Shown in pieces: positions 9,091-18,509 of a DNA stretch of 64,000 bases; position 1 is the stretch's first letter, and the number at the start of each line of letters is the position of its first letter. This DNA comes from Serratia marcescens subsp. marcescens ATCC 13880. GTDB lineage: Bacteria > Pseudomonadota > Gammaproteobacteria > Enterobacterales > Enterobacteriaceae. Made by a program: the position numbers and the translations under genes. The notes under the pieces were generated by a model. The model made no database searches, was not told the DNA's origin, and saw only the letters and a program-made list of their open reading frames with translations. The stretch spans positions 4,898,001-4,962,000 of the forward strand of contig NZ_CP071238.1 of the NCBI RefSeq assembly GCF_017299535.1, read 5' to 3'.

Positions 9091-9621
9091 AATCATTTCC
9101 TTAAAAATTTTCTTCATCAGGAGCGCTGTACGTTAACAGGCTCATTCGTTGTCGGAGATAATAATAGGCTGATAAATTTCAAGTAATGCGAGGGTGTGTA
9201 AACTTTTTAAAACCCGCCTCGGATTTATTCACCAATTATGAGAAAACTATGAAGATGGCGTTTATTTGATGGAAATTTTAATTTCTCGGCAAAAATCCCC
9301 CCGGTGGAGTTATTTTTCCGCTTTCCCCTCATCGCTATAATTTACTCACCTGCACGGCAACCTTGCATCAACCGTTTTCCGATAGCAGGGGAAATCAGTA
9401 AGCATCACACGATCCGATGTTCTCCTACACTTTAAGACAAGCAGCGCCGGGCGACGTTTACACCGCAAAACTAATCATTGCTTATATAATAGTTTCCATC
9501 ACCCGCCCCGCCTGTGAAAACCTGTTATATGATGCACAGATGCGTACGGCGATCGCTTTCGGGCCAACAGGCTGCCCGGGGCTGTGCCGCCCGCCCGCCC
9601 GTGCTCTTTTGAGGAATCGTC
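9091..9621. other. Divergent promoter region between spy and rpfR
   Basis: No gene is supported. A possible CpxR box, GTAAA-CTTTT-TAAAA, lies at 9198-9212, about 110 bases upstream of spy (consensus GTAAA-N5-GTAAA). This match is weak evidence. The right part near 9480-9535 is AT-rich with several -10-like sequences that could serve rpfR. Confidence 0.4.
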
Positions 9622-11616
9622 ATGCCCGCAGACCAAGGCCCTGAGCTTCTTAGCGCTCACTTCGGCACCCAAAGCCCCCACTGGCGGCTGGCGTTTGACA
9701 GCAATGCCCTGGAGCTGTCCGCCGTTAAGGGCAAAGCTCATATCGCGGTAGCGCTCAGCGCCATGGAAGCGGCGAAAATCCGCCGTCTGACCGGCGTGAC
9801 CGCCAGCCTTGAGCTGACCATTACGTTGGCCGGTGAACCGCTGCATCTGCATCTGGTCGGGCGCCGCGTCAACAACCTCGAATGGGCGGGCACGGCTTCC
9901 GCCTTCAGCGACACCCAATCGGTGGCGCGCGACCTGGTGCACGGCCTCTCCTTCGCCGAGCAGGTGGTGTCCGAAGCCAACTCGGTGATCGTGATCGTCG
10001 ATCAGCACGGCCGCATCCAGCGCTTCAACCGACTGAGCGAGGAGTACACCGGACTGCACGAACACGAGGTGATCGGCAAAAACGTTTTCCAGCTGTTTAT
10101 GAGCCCGGAAGAAGCCGCCGCTTCGCGGCGCAACATCGCCGGCTTCTTCCGCAACGGTTCGTCCTATGAGGTGGAACGCTGGGTAAAGACGGTCAAGGGC
10201 GAACGGCTGTTCCTGTTCCGCAACAAATTCGTGCACAGCGGCAGCGGCAAAAACGAAGTCTTTCTGATCTGCTCCGGTACCGACATCACCGAAGAACGCC
10301 GCGCGCAAGAGCGGCTACGGGTGCTGGCCAACACCGATCTCATCACCGGCCTGCCGAACCGCAACGCCATCCAGGACAAGATCAATCACGCCATCGCCAC
10401 GCGCGGCGAAGAGAGTTTCGGCCTGGTGTACCTCGATCTCGACAACTTCAAAAAGGTCAACGACGCCTACGGCCATATGTTCGGCGATCGGCTGCTGGTC
10501 GAGGTCGCGCTGGCGATCCTCGGCTGCCTGAGCCCGGATCAAGTGCTCGCCCGCCTCGGCGGCGACGAATTCTTGGTGCTGGCGCCGCAAAGCGATCGCG
10601 AGCGCCTGCAAACGCTGGCGCAGCGCATTATCGACAGGCTGAAGACCCCTTTTCGCATCGGTCTGATTGAGGTGTATACCGGCTGTTCGATCGGCATCGC
10701 GCTGTGCCCGGAGCACGGCAACGATCTCGACAGCCTGATCCGCAGCGCCGATACCGCCATGTACGTCGCCAAGGAGCACGGAAAACGCACCTATACCGTC
10801 TTCTCGCCGGAGATGAACAAACGCGTCGCCGAATACATGTGGCTGGACACCAATCTGCGCAAAGGGTTGGAACAAAATCAGCTGGTGCTGTATTACCAGC
10901 CTAAAATCGACGCGCACAGCGGCGAAGTGCACAGCGTGGAAGCGCTGGTGCGCTGGGATTCGCCGGAGCGCGGCCTGATCCCGCCGCTGCAGTTCATCTC
11001 CTATGCCGAGGAGTCCGGCCTGATCGGCCCGTTGGGCCAATGGGTGCTGCAAACCGCCGCCGGGCAGGCGGCGCAATGGCAAGAGCAGGGATTGAATCTG
11101 CGGGTGGCGGTCAACCTCTCTGCCCGTCAGCTGGCCGACGACGGCATCGTCAACGACCTGCTCGGGGTGCTGCACCGTCACCGCATGGCCCCCTGCCTGC
11201 TGGACTTCGAGTTGACCGAAAGCAGCCTGATTGAAGACGAGAACCGCGCGCGCGCGCTGATCACCCGGCTGCGCGAACTGGGCGCGCAGGTGCATCTCGA
11301 CGACTTTGGCACCGGCTATTCGTCGCTGGCGCAGCTGGCACGCATTCCTCTGGACGCCATCAAGCTGGATAAAAGCTTCGTGCGCGGGGTGAATTTCAAT
11401 CCGGTATCGCAATCGCTGGTACGCGCGATCGTCGCGGCGGCGGAGGCGTTGGCCTTCCGCGTGATCGCCGAAGGGGTGGAGACCGAGAGCGAAAACCACT
11501 TCCTCGACGAGGTCGGCGTGGACGAAAAACAGGGCTTTCTGTTCGCGCGGCCAATGCTCCCGGAACAGCTGGAGCATTGGCTGCAGTCCTATCGCCCGCG
11601 CTCACCCTCCGCATGA
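9622..11616 (+). CDS. rpfR: RpfR/PdeR-type PAS-GGDEF-EAL c-di-GMP enzyme
   Basis: A 664-residue protein strongly similar to E. coli PdeR (YciR, Gmr). Order of domains: an N-terminal region of about 95 residues equivalent to the RpfF-interaction domain, PAS at about 105-225, GGDEF (intact motif at residues 313-317) and EAL (motif at 440-442, DDFGTGYSSL later). In Burkholderia and Cronobacter the RpfR protein binds the DSF fatty acid signal through PAS and adjusts c-di-GMP hydrolysis. The adjacent rpfF homologue makes this role more likely here than the E. coli one. An SD-like GAGGAA lies 12 to 7 bases before the ATG. It is convergent with rpfF with 16 bases between the stops. Confidence 0.88.
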   Translation: MPADQGPELLSAHFGTQSPHWRLAFDSNALELSAVKGKAHIAVALSAMEAAKIRRLTGVTASLELTITLAGEPLHLHLVGRRVNNLEWAGTASAFSDTQSVARDLVHGLSFAEQVVSEANSVIVIVDQHGRIQRFNRLSEEYTGLHEHEVIGKNVFQLFMSPEEAAASRRNIAGFFRNGSSYEVERWVKTVKGERLFLFRNKFVHSGSGKNEVFLICSGTDITEERRAQERLRVLANTDLITGLPNRNAIQDKINHAIATRGEESFGLVYLDLDNFKKVNDAYGHMFGDRLLVEVALAILGCLSPDQVLARLGGDEFLVLAPQSDRERLQTLAQRIIDRLKTPFRIGLIEVYTGCSIGIALCPEHGNDLDSLIRSADTAMYVAKEHGKRTYTVFSPEMNKRVAEYMWLDTNLRKGLEQNQLVLYYQPKIDAHSGEVHSVEALVRWDSPERGLIPPLQFISYAEESGLIGPLGQWVLQTAAGQAAQWQEQGLNLRVAVNLSARQLADDGIVNDLLGVLHRHRMAPCLLDFELTESSLIEDENRARALITRLRELGAQVHLDDFGTGYSSLAQLARIPLDAIKLDKSFVRGVNFNPVSQSLVRAIVAAAEALAFRVIAEGVETESENHFLDEVGVDEKQGFLFARPMLPEQLEHWLQSYRPRSPSA

Positions 11617-11632
11617 GGCGGGCGCGTTAACG

Positions 11633-12499
11633 TTAGCCGGCACGACGCAGGTTCAGGGTATGGCGATCCTGCAACATCACCAGCCGCTCGATGTAGGCAC
11701 GGTCTTTTTCCTCAATGGTAAAGGCCGAGTGCACCCAATCTTCGGTAATGTCCATCAGCTCGGAACGCGTCAGCTGCAACACGCGCTGACGCGCCCGCAG
11801 CATGGCGCGCATGCCGTTGAGCTTCGGCCGGATGGTATCGATGAAGGTGCGCGTCGCCAGGTAGGCGTCGCCGGGCTGGAACAGCTGGTCTACCAGCCCG
11901 CGGCTCTCGAACCACTCTGCGGTGTGCGACTCGCCGCCCCAAATCAGCTCCTCGGCCAAGCGCATGCCCGCCTTGCGCGCCACCAACGAGTAACCGCCCA
12001 TACCGGGAAACAGGTTGAACGCAATCTCCGGGAACCCCATGCGCGCATTGTTTTGCGCCAATACGAAATGGTGCGCCAGCGCCGCTTCAAAACCGCCGCC
12101 CAGCGCACTGCCTTCAACCATCGCAATGCTGATCGCACCGGTGTCGAAACCGCGTGCCGCCGCATGCACGCAGTCGATGCAGGCGCGCGCGTAGGCCATC
12201 ATCGCCTCGCGCTTGCGGTTTTTGATCGCTTCGGCGAAGAACTGCAGATCGCCGCCGACGTTGAACATGTTCGGCACCAGCGAGCCGGTGACCCAGAAGT
12301 CGAACCGCAGCGAAGACTCCTTCGCCGCCTGCGCCAGCGTCATGATGTCTTCAATCAACGCCTGGTTGAAGCAGGGGCGCGGCGCGGCGCGCAGCAGCAT
12401 CCACATGATGTGCCGCCCCTCTTCATAGTAGGCGGAGATCTGCGACAGATTGCCCGCTTCGGTAAACGGACGACAGGTGGGGTGATTAAGCAATTTCAT
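11633..12499 (-). CDS. rpfF: RpfF-like crotonase, DSF-family signal synthase
   Basis: A 288-residue protein of the crotonase superfamily that aligns with Xanthomonas RpfF through most of its length. It has the GSALGGGFEAAL oxyanion segment and GFPEIAFNLFPGMGGYS. The two catalytic glutamates of RpfF correspond to Glu138 and Glu158, keeping the spacing of 20. RpfF enzymes dehydrate 3-hydroxyacyl-ACP and release a cis-2-unsaturated fatty acid used as a diffusible signal. The gene is tail to tail with the PAS-GGDEF-EAL receptor gene. A general enoyl-CoA hydratase is the alternative, but the residues and the neighbour favour a signal synthase. Confidence 0.85.
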   Translation of the reverse strand: MKLLNHPTCRPFTEAGNLSQISAYYEEGRHIMWMLLRAAPRPCFNQALIEDIMTLAQAAKESSLRFDFWVTGSLVPNMFNVGGDLQFFAEAIKNRKREAMMAYARACIDCVHAAARGFDTGAISIAMVEGSALGGGFEAALAHHFVLAQNNARMGFPEIAFNLFPGMGGYSLVARKAGMRLAEELIWGGESHTAEWFESRGLVDQLFQPGDAYLATRTFIDTIRPKLNGMRAMLRARQRVLQLTRSELMDITEDWVHSAFTIEEKDRAYIERLVMLQDRHTLNLRRAG

Positions 12500-12840
12500 A
12501 AGACCTTCCAGTTTTTCTGTTGATGACGGATGAGACCGTTCCAGCCCCTACGGCTGCAGCGGAGCGGCGAGCGGCAAAGCGCGACGCCACATCATGAGTA
12601 AACGCTTTCTCGCCGACGAAACAGATAAAAATTGGAGGTAGAGAAGTGAAAAAAACCGAGGCGCCACGGGGTTTTCATAGGAATTTTACCTATCGCGCCA
12701 TCCCCGGCATTTCATGCCGGGCGCTAACGCGTTAAGCTCGGAAATTGACCGTTTGCCGCCCCGGCGCTCAAAACGCCGCAGGGCTTTGGCTATAATCAAC
12801 GCTGATACATGCCGTTTAACGTTAAGGAAATCGTGAAGTA
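12500..12840. other. Divergent promoter region between rpfF and yhjD
   Basis: No gene is visible. It contains a short perfect inverted repeat CCCGGCAT-TTC-ATGCCGGG at 12703-12721 without a T tract. TAAGGAAA lies about 14 bases before the yhjD start. Confidence 0.5.
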
Positions 12841-13860
12841 ATGCCTACAGGACCAGACCAGGAACGCCGCCAGCCCACACAAGACACGCCGCCGAAGCCG
12901 CTTATCGCCATCAAGACCGGCCATGAGACTCTCGACCGCCGCATCAGCGGTTTTTCACGTCTGATTGAACGCATCAAAGCCTGGCCGAGCGTGGCGCACC
13001 TGCTGCGCGCCGCCGAACGCTTTAACGATCGGCTGGGCAGCCAGTTTGGCGCCGCCATCACCTACTTTTCATTCCTCTCGCTGATCCCGATCCTGATGGT
13101 GTCGTTCGCCGCCGCCGGTTTCGTGCTGGCTTCCAACCCGGATCTGCTGGCCCGCTTGATCAACCGGATCGTCGGCAGCATCAGCGATCCGACGTTGGCC
13201 AGCACGCTGAAGAATACCGTCAACACCGCCATTCAGCAGCGCACCACCGTGGGATTGACCGGTCTGGCGCTGGCGCTCTATTCCGGCATCAGTTGGATGG
13301 GCAACCTGCGCGAGGCGATCCGCGCGCAGTCGCGTGACGTCTGGGAGCGCAATCCGCAGGATCAGGAGAAAATCTATTTCAAGTACACCCGCGACTTCAT
13401 CTCGCTGACCGGCCTGGTGGTGGCGCTCATCATTACGCTGTCGCTGACCTCGGTCGCCGGGTCGGCGCAGGCGGCGATCGTCAACGCGCTGGGGTTGGAC
13501 GGCATCGAATGGCTGCGGCCGGCGTTGACAACGATCGCGCTGTCGATCTCGATTTTCGCCAACTATCTGCTGTTCCTGTGGATTTTCTGGATGCTGCCGC
13601 GCCACAAACCGAAGAAAAAAGCGCTGCTGCGCGGCACCTTGCTCGCGGCTATCGGCTTTGAGGTGATCAAGTTCGTGATGACGATGACGCTGCCGCAGGT
13701 GGCGAAGTCGCCTTCCGGCGCGGCCTTCGGCTCGGTGATCGGGCTGATGGCGTTCTTCTACTTCTTCGCCCGTTTGACGCTGTTTTGTGCCGCCTGGATC
13801 GCTACCGCCGACTACAAAGGCGACAAAGCCTTGCCGGAACGCGAGCCGCCGGCCCCCTGA
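12841..13860 (+). CDS. yhjD: Inner membrane protein YhjD (YihY/BrkB family)
   Basis: A 339-residue membrane protein close in length and sequence to E. coli YhjD. It has a polar N-terminus of about 60 residues and then roughly six hydrophobic segments (about 76-97, 140-155, 190-210, 223-245, 260-285, 295-320). The YihY/BrkB family has no settled biochemical role; some mutants of E. coli yhjD suppress loss of lipid A transport. It is followed by yhjE as in E. coli. Confidence 0.9.
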   Translation: MPTGPDQERRQPTQDTPPKPLIAIKTGHETLDRRISGFSRLIERIKAWPSVAHLLRAAERFNDRLGSQFGAAITYFSFLSLIPILMVSFAAAGFVLASNPDLLARLINRIVGSISDPTLASTLKNTVNTAIQQRTTVGLTGLALALYSGISWMGNLREAIRAQSRDVWERNPQDQEKIYFKYTRDFISLTGLVVALIITLSLTSVAGSAQAAIVNALGLDGIEWLRPALTTIALSISIFANYLLFLWIFWMLPRHKPKKKALLRGTLLAAIGFEVIKFVMTMTLPQVAKSPSGAAFGSVIGLMAFFYFFARLTLFCAAWIATADYKGDKALPEREPPAP

Positions 13861-14189
13861 AGCCATGCAATCGTGCCGGTGTTATCGCACACGCCGGCAC
13901 TTTCCTCTGGTTAATAAGCAAAAACCCAGTCAATCCCTCTAAATCATGCGGCATGACATTCGGAAAACCAGCATAACAAACTACCCATTCACTTTTCTTT
14001 CCCGTTTTTACAGCCATTCCCTCTGTATGAAACCCATTTCTCAACGTTTAACGCTACAGAAAAGAAGCCCGGTAAAACATTAGTCTTTTTAACCGGTTAG
14101 CGGCGGCGTTGCCCAAAGTTACAGCGTTGAAAAGGCGGAATGCTGTCACTAAGATGGATTTTTACCCCCTCCAACAATAAGAAATAGAT
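13861..14189. other. Intergenic region between yhjD and yhjE
   Basis: No gene is visible. A possible terminator of yhjD lies at 13873-13903 (GTGCCGG / CCGGCAC stem, 14-base loop, only three T). The rest is moderately AT-rich and should hold the yhjE promoter. Confidence 0.45.
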
Positions 14190-15512
14190 ATGCAAGCCAC
14201 CATCGCACCCCCACTCGACGCCGACGACGCGTCTACACCGGTGAATTCCCGCGGGAAAGTCATCGTCGCCTCGCTGGTCGGCACCGCCATCGAGTTCTTC
14301 GACTTCTACATCTACGCCACCGCCGCGGTGATCGTGTTCCCGCACATCTTCTTCCCGCAGGGCGACCCGACCACCGCGACGCTGCAGTCGCTGGCCACCT
14401 TCGCCGTCGCTTTTGTCGCGCGCCCTATCGGCTCTGCGCTGTTCGGCCACTTCGGCGATCGCGTCGGGCGCAAGGTCACGCTGGTCGCCTCGCTGCTGAC
14501 CATGGGGATTTCCACCGTGCTGATCGGCCTGCTGCCGAGCTATGAAACCATCGGCATCTTCGCCCCTATCCTGCTGGCGCTGGCGCGCTTTGGGCAAGGC
14601 CTGGGGCTGGGCGGCGAATGGGGCGGCGCAGCCCTGCTGGCGACGGAGAACGCGCCGGCCAAAAAGCGCGCGCTGTACGGTTCTTTCCCCCAGTTGGGGG
14701 CGCCTATCGGTTTCTTCTTCGCCAACGGCACCTTCCTGCTGCTCTCGTGGCTGCTGAGCGACCAGCAATTTATGGAATGGGGCTGGCGCGTGCCGTTCAT
14801 CCTCTCCGCGGCGCTGGTGCTGATTGGCCTGTATGTGCGGGTATCGCTGCATGAAACGCCGGTGTTCGCCAAAGCGGCCAAGGCCGGCAAACAGGTGAAA
14901 GTGCCGCTCGGCACGCTGCTGAGCAAGCATCTGAAAGCCACCATCCTCGGCACCTTCATCATGCTGGCGACCTACACGCTGTTTTATCTGATGACGGTGT
15001 ATTCGATGACCTACGGCACCGCGCCGCAGCCGTTGGGCCTCGGCTACTCCCGTAACAGCTTCCTGTGGATGCTGATGGTGGCGGTGATTGGTTTCGGCGT
15101 GATGGTGCCGATCGCCGGTCTGCTGGCGGACGCGTTCGGCCGCCGCAGGACCATGATCGCCATTACCCTGCTGATGATCGGCTTCGCGTTCCTGTTCCCG
15201 ACCCTGCTGGGTTCCGGCAACCAGGCGCTGGTGATGGGCTTCCTGCTGTGCGGCCTGAGCATCATGGGGCTGACCTTTGGCCCGATGGGCGCGCTGCTGC
15301 CGGAGCTGTTCCCTACCGAAGTGCGCTATACCGGCGCGTCATTCTCCTACAATGTCGCGTCGATCCTCGGCGCGTCCGTGGCGCCTTATATCGCCACCTG
15401 GCTGGCGGCCCACTACGGGCTGTTCTACGTCGGCATGTACCTGGCGGCGATGGCCGGGCTGACGCTGCTGGCGCTGCTGCTGATGAAAGAAACCCGCCAC
15501 CAGTCGCTGTGA
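14190..15512 (+). CDS. yhjE: MFS metabolite:H+ symporter YhjE
   Basis: A 440-residue, 12-segment transporter of the major facilitator superfamily, nearly collinear with E. coli YhjE. The first helix carries GTAIEFFDFYIYATAA, and the loop after helix 2 has the MFS motif GHFGDRVGRK. The substrate is not established; relatives carry carboxylates or osmolytes. The C-terminus (ETRHQSL) matches E. coli exactly. Confidence 0.9.
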   Translation: MQATIAPPLDADDASTPVNSRGKVIVASLVGTAIEFFDFYIYATAAVIVFPHIFFPQGDPTTATLQSLATFAVAFVARPIGSALFGHFGDRVGRKVTLVASLLTMGISTVLIGLLPSYETIGIFAPILLALARFGQGLGLGGEWGGAALLATENAPAKKRALYGSFPQLGAPIGFFFANGTFLLLSWLLSDQQFMEWGWRVPFILSAALVLIGLYVRVSLHETPVFAKAAKAGKQVKVPLGTLLSKHLKATILGTFIMLATYTLFYLMTVYSMTYGTAPQPLGLGYSRNSFLWMLMVAVIGFGVMVPIAGLLADAFGRRRTMIAITLLMIGFAFLFPTLLGSGNQALVMGFLLCGLSIMGLTFGPMGALLPELFPTEVRYTGASFSYNVASILGASVAPYIATWLAAHYGLFYVGMYLAAMAGLTLLALLLMKETRHQSL

Positions 15513-15517
15513 TCCGC

Positions 15518-15544
15518 TGCGGCCCCCTCACTGCGGGGGCCGCA
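15518..15544 (+). terminator. GC-rich hairpin after yhjE
   Basis: A strong stem, TGCGGCCCCC paired with GGGGGCCGCA, lies six bases after the yhjE stop. It has no T tract, so it is either a weak terminator or an mRNA-end stabiliser. Confidence 0.5.
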
Positions 15545-15612
15545 CGCGTTGTTCGTTTCCTGTCATAAAACCGGGCTATGCTGAATGTTTCTCTCGGTAA
15601 CAGGATCGGCCG

Positions 15613-16380
15613 ATGTCTTTGCGTCGTGGGGTATTTGTCTGCGTGGCGCTGCTGGCGGCTCTCGCCATCGCGCTCTATTACGGGTTGAAGCCTGACCATC
15701 CCGATGCGCTATGGCGCATCGTCAGCCAGCAATGTCTGCCCAATCAGCAAGCGCATGACAACCCGGCGCCCTGCGCGCAGGTGGATGTGCCGGCCGGTTT
15801 CGTGGTGTTTAAAGATCGCAACGGGCCGCTGCAATACCTGCTGATGCCCAGCGCCAAAATCACCGGTATCGAAAGCCCGGCGGTGCTGGACGCCGCCACG
15901 CCGAACTTCTTCGCCCAGGCCTGGCGCGCGCGCCACGTGATGGCGGAGCGTTATGGCAAACCCATCGACGACGGCGATATTTCACTGGCGATCAATTCGG
16001 AATATGGCCGCACGCAAAACCAGCTGCACATTCATATCTCCTGCCTGTCGCCGGCGGTAAAACAGCGGCTGGCGCAGATTGGCACCGATTTCATCGAGCA
16101 ATGGCAACCGCTGCCCGGCGGCCTGTTGGGGCATGACTATCTGGGGCGGCGGGTGACCCCCGCCGAACTGGAACAACAGGGCGCCTTCCGCCTGTTGGCT
16201 TCCGGCCTGCCGCGCGCCGACGGGCGCATGGGCAGCTTCGGCCTGGCGATGACCGCGCTGCCGGACGGCGATTTCCTGCTGCTGGCGACCGAGCGCAGCC
16301 TGCTGCCGTTTACCCTGGCCTCGGCGGAAGAGATCCAGGATCACGACTGCCGGCTGCTCACGCCGCCGCCGCACGCCTGA
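15613..16380 (+). CDS. cdh: CDP-diacylglycerol diphosphatase
   Basis: A 255-residue enzyme that hydrolyses CDP-diacylglycerol to phosphatidate and CMP. It starts with a signal anchor (about residues 7-23) and is probably bound to the inner membrane facing the periplasm. Motifs LPNQQ, GPLQYLLMP, TPNFF and the histidine motif HIHISC match E. coli Cdh (251 aa). In E. coli cdh lies elsewhere; here it sits inside the yhj block. Its stop codon abuts the stop of the convergent yhjG with no base between. Confidence 0.92.
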   Translation: MSLRRGVFVCVALLAALAIALYYGLKPDHPDALWRIVSQQCLPNQQAHDNPAPCAQVDVPAGFVVFKDRNGPLQYLLMPSAKITGIESPAVLDAATPNFFAQAWRARHVMAERYGKPIDDGDISLAINSEYGRTQNQLHIHISCLSPAVKQRLAQIGTDFIEQWQPLPGGLLGHDYLGRRVTPAELEQQGAFRLLASGLPRADGRMGSFGLAMTALPDGDFLLLATERSLLPFTLASAEEIQDHDCRLLTPPPHA

Positions 16381-18420
16381 TTATTTTTTGCCTTTAATCT
16401 CCCGCAGGATCTGCCCGCACGGATTCTCCTCGCCGCCCTCACTGGGCGAGACCAGCGCCAGCAGCGCCGCCGCCGGCGTCAGCACCGCCCCCAACGCCAC
16501 CGCCGCCGCGCCGCGCGCGATCAGCGGTCCGGCTTTCACCCCGGCGTCGGGGTGCTTGAAGGTCCCTTTCACGTACAGCGGCGAGCGCAGGGTCAGCACG
16601 CGCATGCCCTTGCTTTCCGGATCGATGGACAAATCCAGCCGTTCGGTGGCGAGGTTGGTGTTGCCGGTGATGTTGATCACCGCGTTCTCGGTGTCGAACA
16701 CGAACAGCCGCGGCGCGGCGACGCCGCTGCGGATGCCGACGTCCGCCGCCGCGCAGTTGATGCCCACCACGTCGTCACCGAACAGCTGCGCCACCAGATA
16801 GTTGCCGACGTTCAGACCGAGGATCTCCATCAGGCTACGGCTGATCACCCCGTTATTGATCAACAGGCGCAGGTCGCCGTTGCTGGTCGCCAGCAGCTCG
16901 GCCACCGAATTGCCGCTGCCCGTCAGCCTGGCGTCGCCGTTCATCTGCCCGAGGCTGCGCTTCATCGCCGCCACGTTCGGCAACAGCTGTTTGAGCTGGA
17001 GTTTGCGCGCGTGCATATCTACCTGACCGCGCATCGGCTTTTTGCCGCCGTCGAGGCGCACGACGGCGCTCAGGCTGCCGCCCGCCATCCCGAAGCGCAG
17101 CGGATCCAGACGCAACTCGCCATTGTTCAGCTTCAGGTGTGTGGCCAGATCGCTCAGCGGTAAATCGCTGCCGCGCTCGATGCGCGCGGCGGCAAACTTC
17201 ACGTCCGCATCCATCTTGCGCCAGCTTTGCGTATCGAACTGTTCGACCGGCAGCACCTTATCCGCCGGCTGGCGGCTCTTCTCGCCGCGCCCGGCTTTGG
17301 CGGCGTTGGAGTCCGCACCGATCAGCGGCGCCAGATCCGCCAACCTCAGCTGCCGGGAGCTCACCGCGCCGCTCAGCGTCGGCCGCGGTTTACCGGCGAC
17401 GTATTTCAAGCTGCCGTGAATATCGCTGTCGCCGATTTTGCCGTCAAATTTCTGATACTCGAACACGGCGCCGCCCGGCTGATGCAGACGAGCCATCAGA
17501 TGGCCATCGGTCGCATACGGCGGCGTGTTCGGCAGCAGCACGCCGGTCAGGCCATAGAGATTCCCCAGGCTTTCACCGGAAAATTTCAGCTGCACGTCCA
17601 GGCCGCCGAGATTCAGCGGATCGGACAAGGTGCCCGCCACCGCCACCCGGGTGCTGCCGGAGCGCACATCGGCCTGCAGCGGGAACGGCAAATCGGCGCT
17701 CTGCAGCGACAGCATGCCGCCGATCTTGCCGCTGCCGCTCAGCGGTTCGCCGTTATATTTGCCTTTCACCTGCCAGCCGAAAACATAATCGGGTGTAGCG
17801 CTCTTGCCGCCGCTCTGTTTGCCGGTCACTTCACTGAACGGCAGCGGTTTGCCGAGCGGATCGATAACGGCGCGGAAATCCGCCTTTAGCGTGGCGTCTT
17901 TAAAGGCGATCTGTCCCTTGTCGAACACGATATCGTGAACGGTGAACGACCAGGCGGAAGGCGGCTGCTTGGGATCCTGGCCGCCGGCCAGGTCAAACGT
18001 CCAGTTGTTGTCGCCGTTGGCCAGGCGTTGCAACGACGCATTCGGCTGCTTGAGCCAGATGCGCGGGACAAGCAGTTCTTTCCTCAGCAGCGCCAGCGGT
18101 GCGATGCTGGCGTCGACGCGCTGCAGCGTCACCATGCTGTCGCCGGGGATGTTTTTCGGATTACCCAACCACACGTCTTCGGCATGAATATGCGGCCAGG
18201 GCACCCAGGCGCGCCAGCCGCCCTCCTCAGGGTTACGCGACCAGTCGACGCCCAGATCGCCGCGGATAGCGAAGGGCCGCCGCAGTTCGGCCGACACCTT
18301 GTCGTTGATGGTAGGCTTGAGTCGATTCCAGTCGAAGGTGGCGATGAAGATCGCCAGCGCGGCGATCGCCAGCAGCACAATGCCGCCCAGCCAGCTGAAA
18401 ACCTTTCCTGTTCTTGTCAT
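16381..18420 (-). CDS. yhjG: AsmA-family protein YhjG
   Basis: A 679-residue protein with one N-terminal membrane anchor (LGGIVLLAIAALAIFIATF) and a long periplasmic part of beta-rich AsmA type (FDWNRLKPTINDKVSAELRRPF at the start, AsmA C-terminal region at about 420-600). E. coli YhjG has 691 residues and the same position next to pdeH. AsmA-like proteins are thought to act in lipid transport between membranes; the specific job of YhjG is not known. Confidence 0.9.
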   Translation of the reverse strand: MTRTGKVFSWLGGIVLLAIAALAIFIATFDWNRLKPTINDKVSAELRRPFAIRGDLGVDWSRNPEEGGWRAWVPWPHIHAEDVWLGNPKNIPGDSMVTLQRVDASIAPLALLRKELLVPRIWLKQPNASLQRLANGDNNWTFDLAGGQDPKQPPSAWSFTVHDIVFDKGQIAFKDATLKADFRAVIDPLGKPLPFSEVTGKQSGGKSATPDYVFGWQVKGKYNGEPLSGSGKIGGMLSLQSADLPFPLQADVRSGSTRVAVAGTLSDPLNLGGLDVQLKFSGESLGNLYGLTGVLLPNTPPYATDGHLMARLHQPGGAVFEYQKFDGKIGDSDIHGSLKYVAGKPRPTLSGAVSSRQLRLADLAPLIGADSNAAKAGRGEKSRQPADKVLPVEQFDTQSWRKMDADVKFAAARIERGSDLPLSDLATHLKLNNGELRLDPLRFGMAGGSLSAVVRLDGGKKPMRGQVDMHARKLQLKQLLPNVAAMKRSLGQMNGDARLTGSGNSVAELLATSNGDLRLLINNGVISRSLMEILGLNVGNYLVAQLFGDDVVGINCAAADVGIRSGVAAPRLFVFDTENAVINITGNTNLATERLDLSIDPESKGMRVLTLRSPLYVKGTFKHPDAGVKAGPLIARGAAAVALGAVLTPAAALLALVSPSEGGEENPCGQILREIKGKK

Positions 18421-18439
18421 AGCGGCTCCCTCAGCGCAT

Positions 18440-18483
18440 AAACCGGGCTGCCGAATAAGGAAAAGGAATTAGCAGCCCCGTTT
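18440..18483. repeat. Inverted repeat between pdeH and yhjG
   Basis: Arms AAACCGGGCTGC and GCAGCCCCGTTT form a 12-bp stem with one mismatch and a 20-base loop. There is no T tract. It may attenuate transcription or protect the end of the pdeH message. Confidence 0.4.
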
Positions 18484-18509
18484 AAGCCTAGCTGAGGATA
18501 GGCCGGAGT

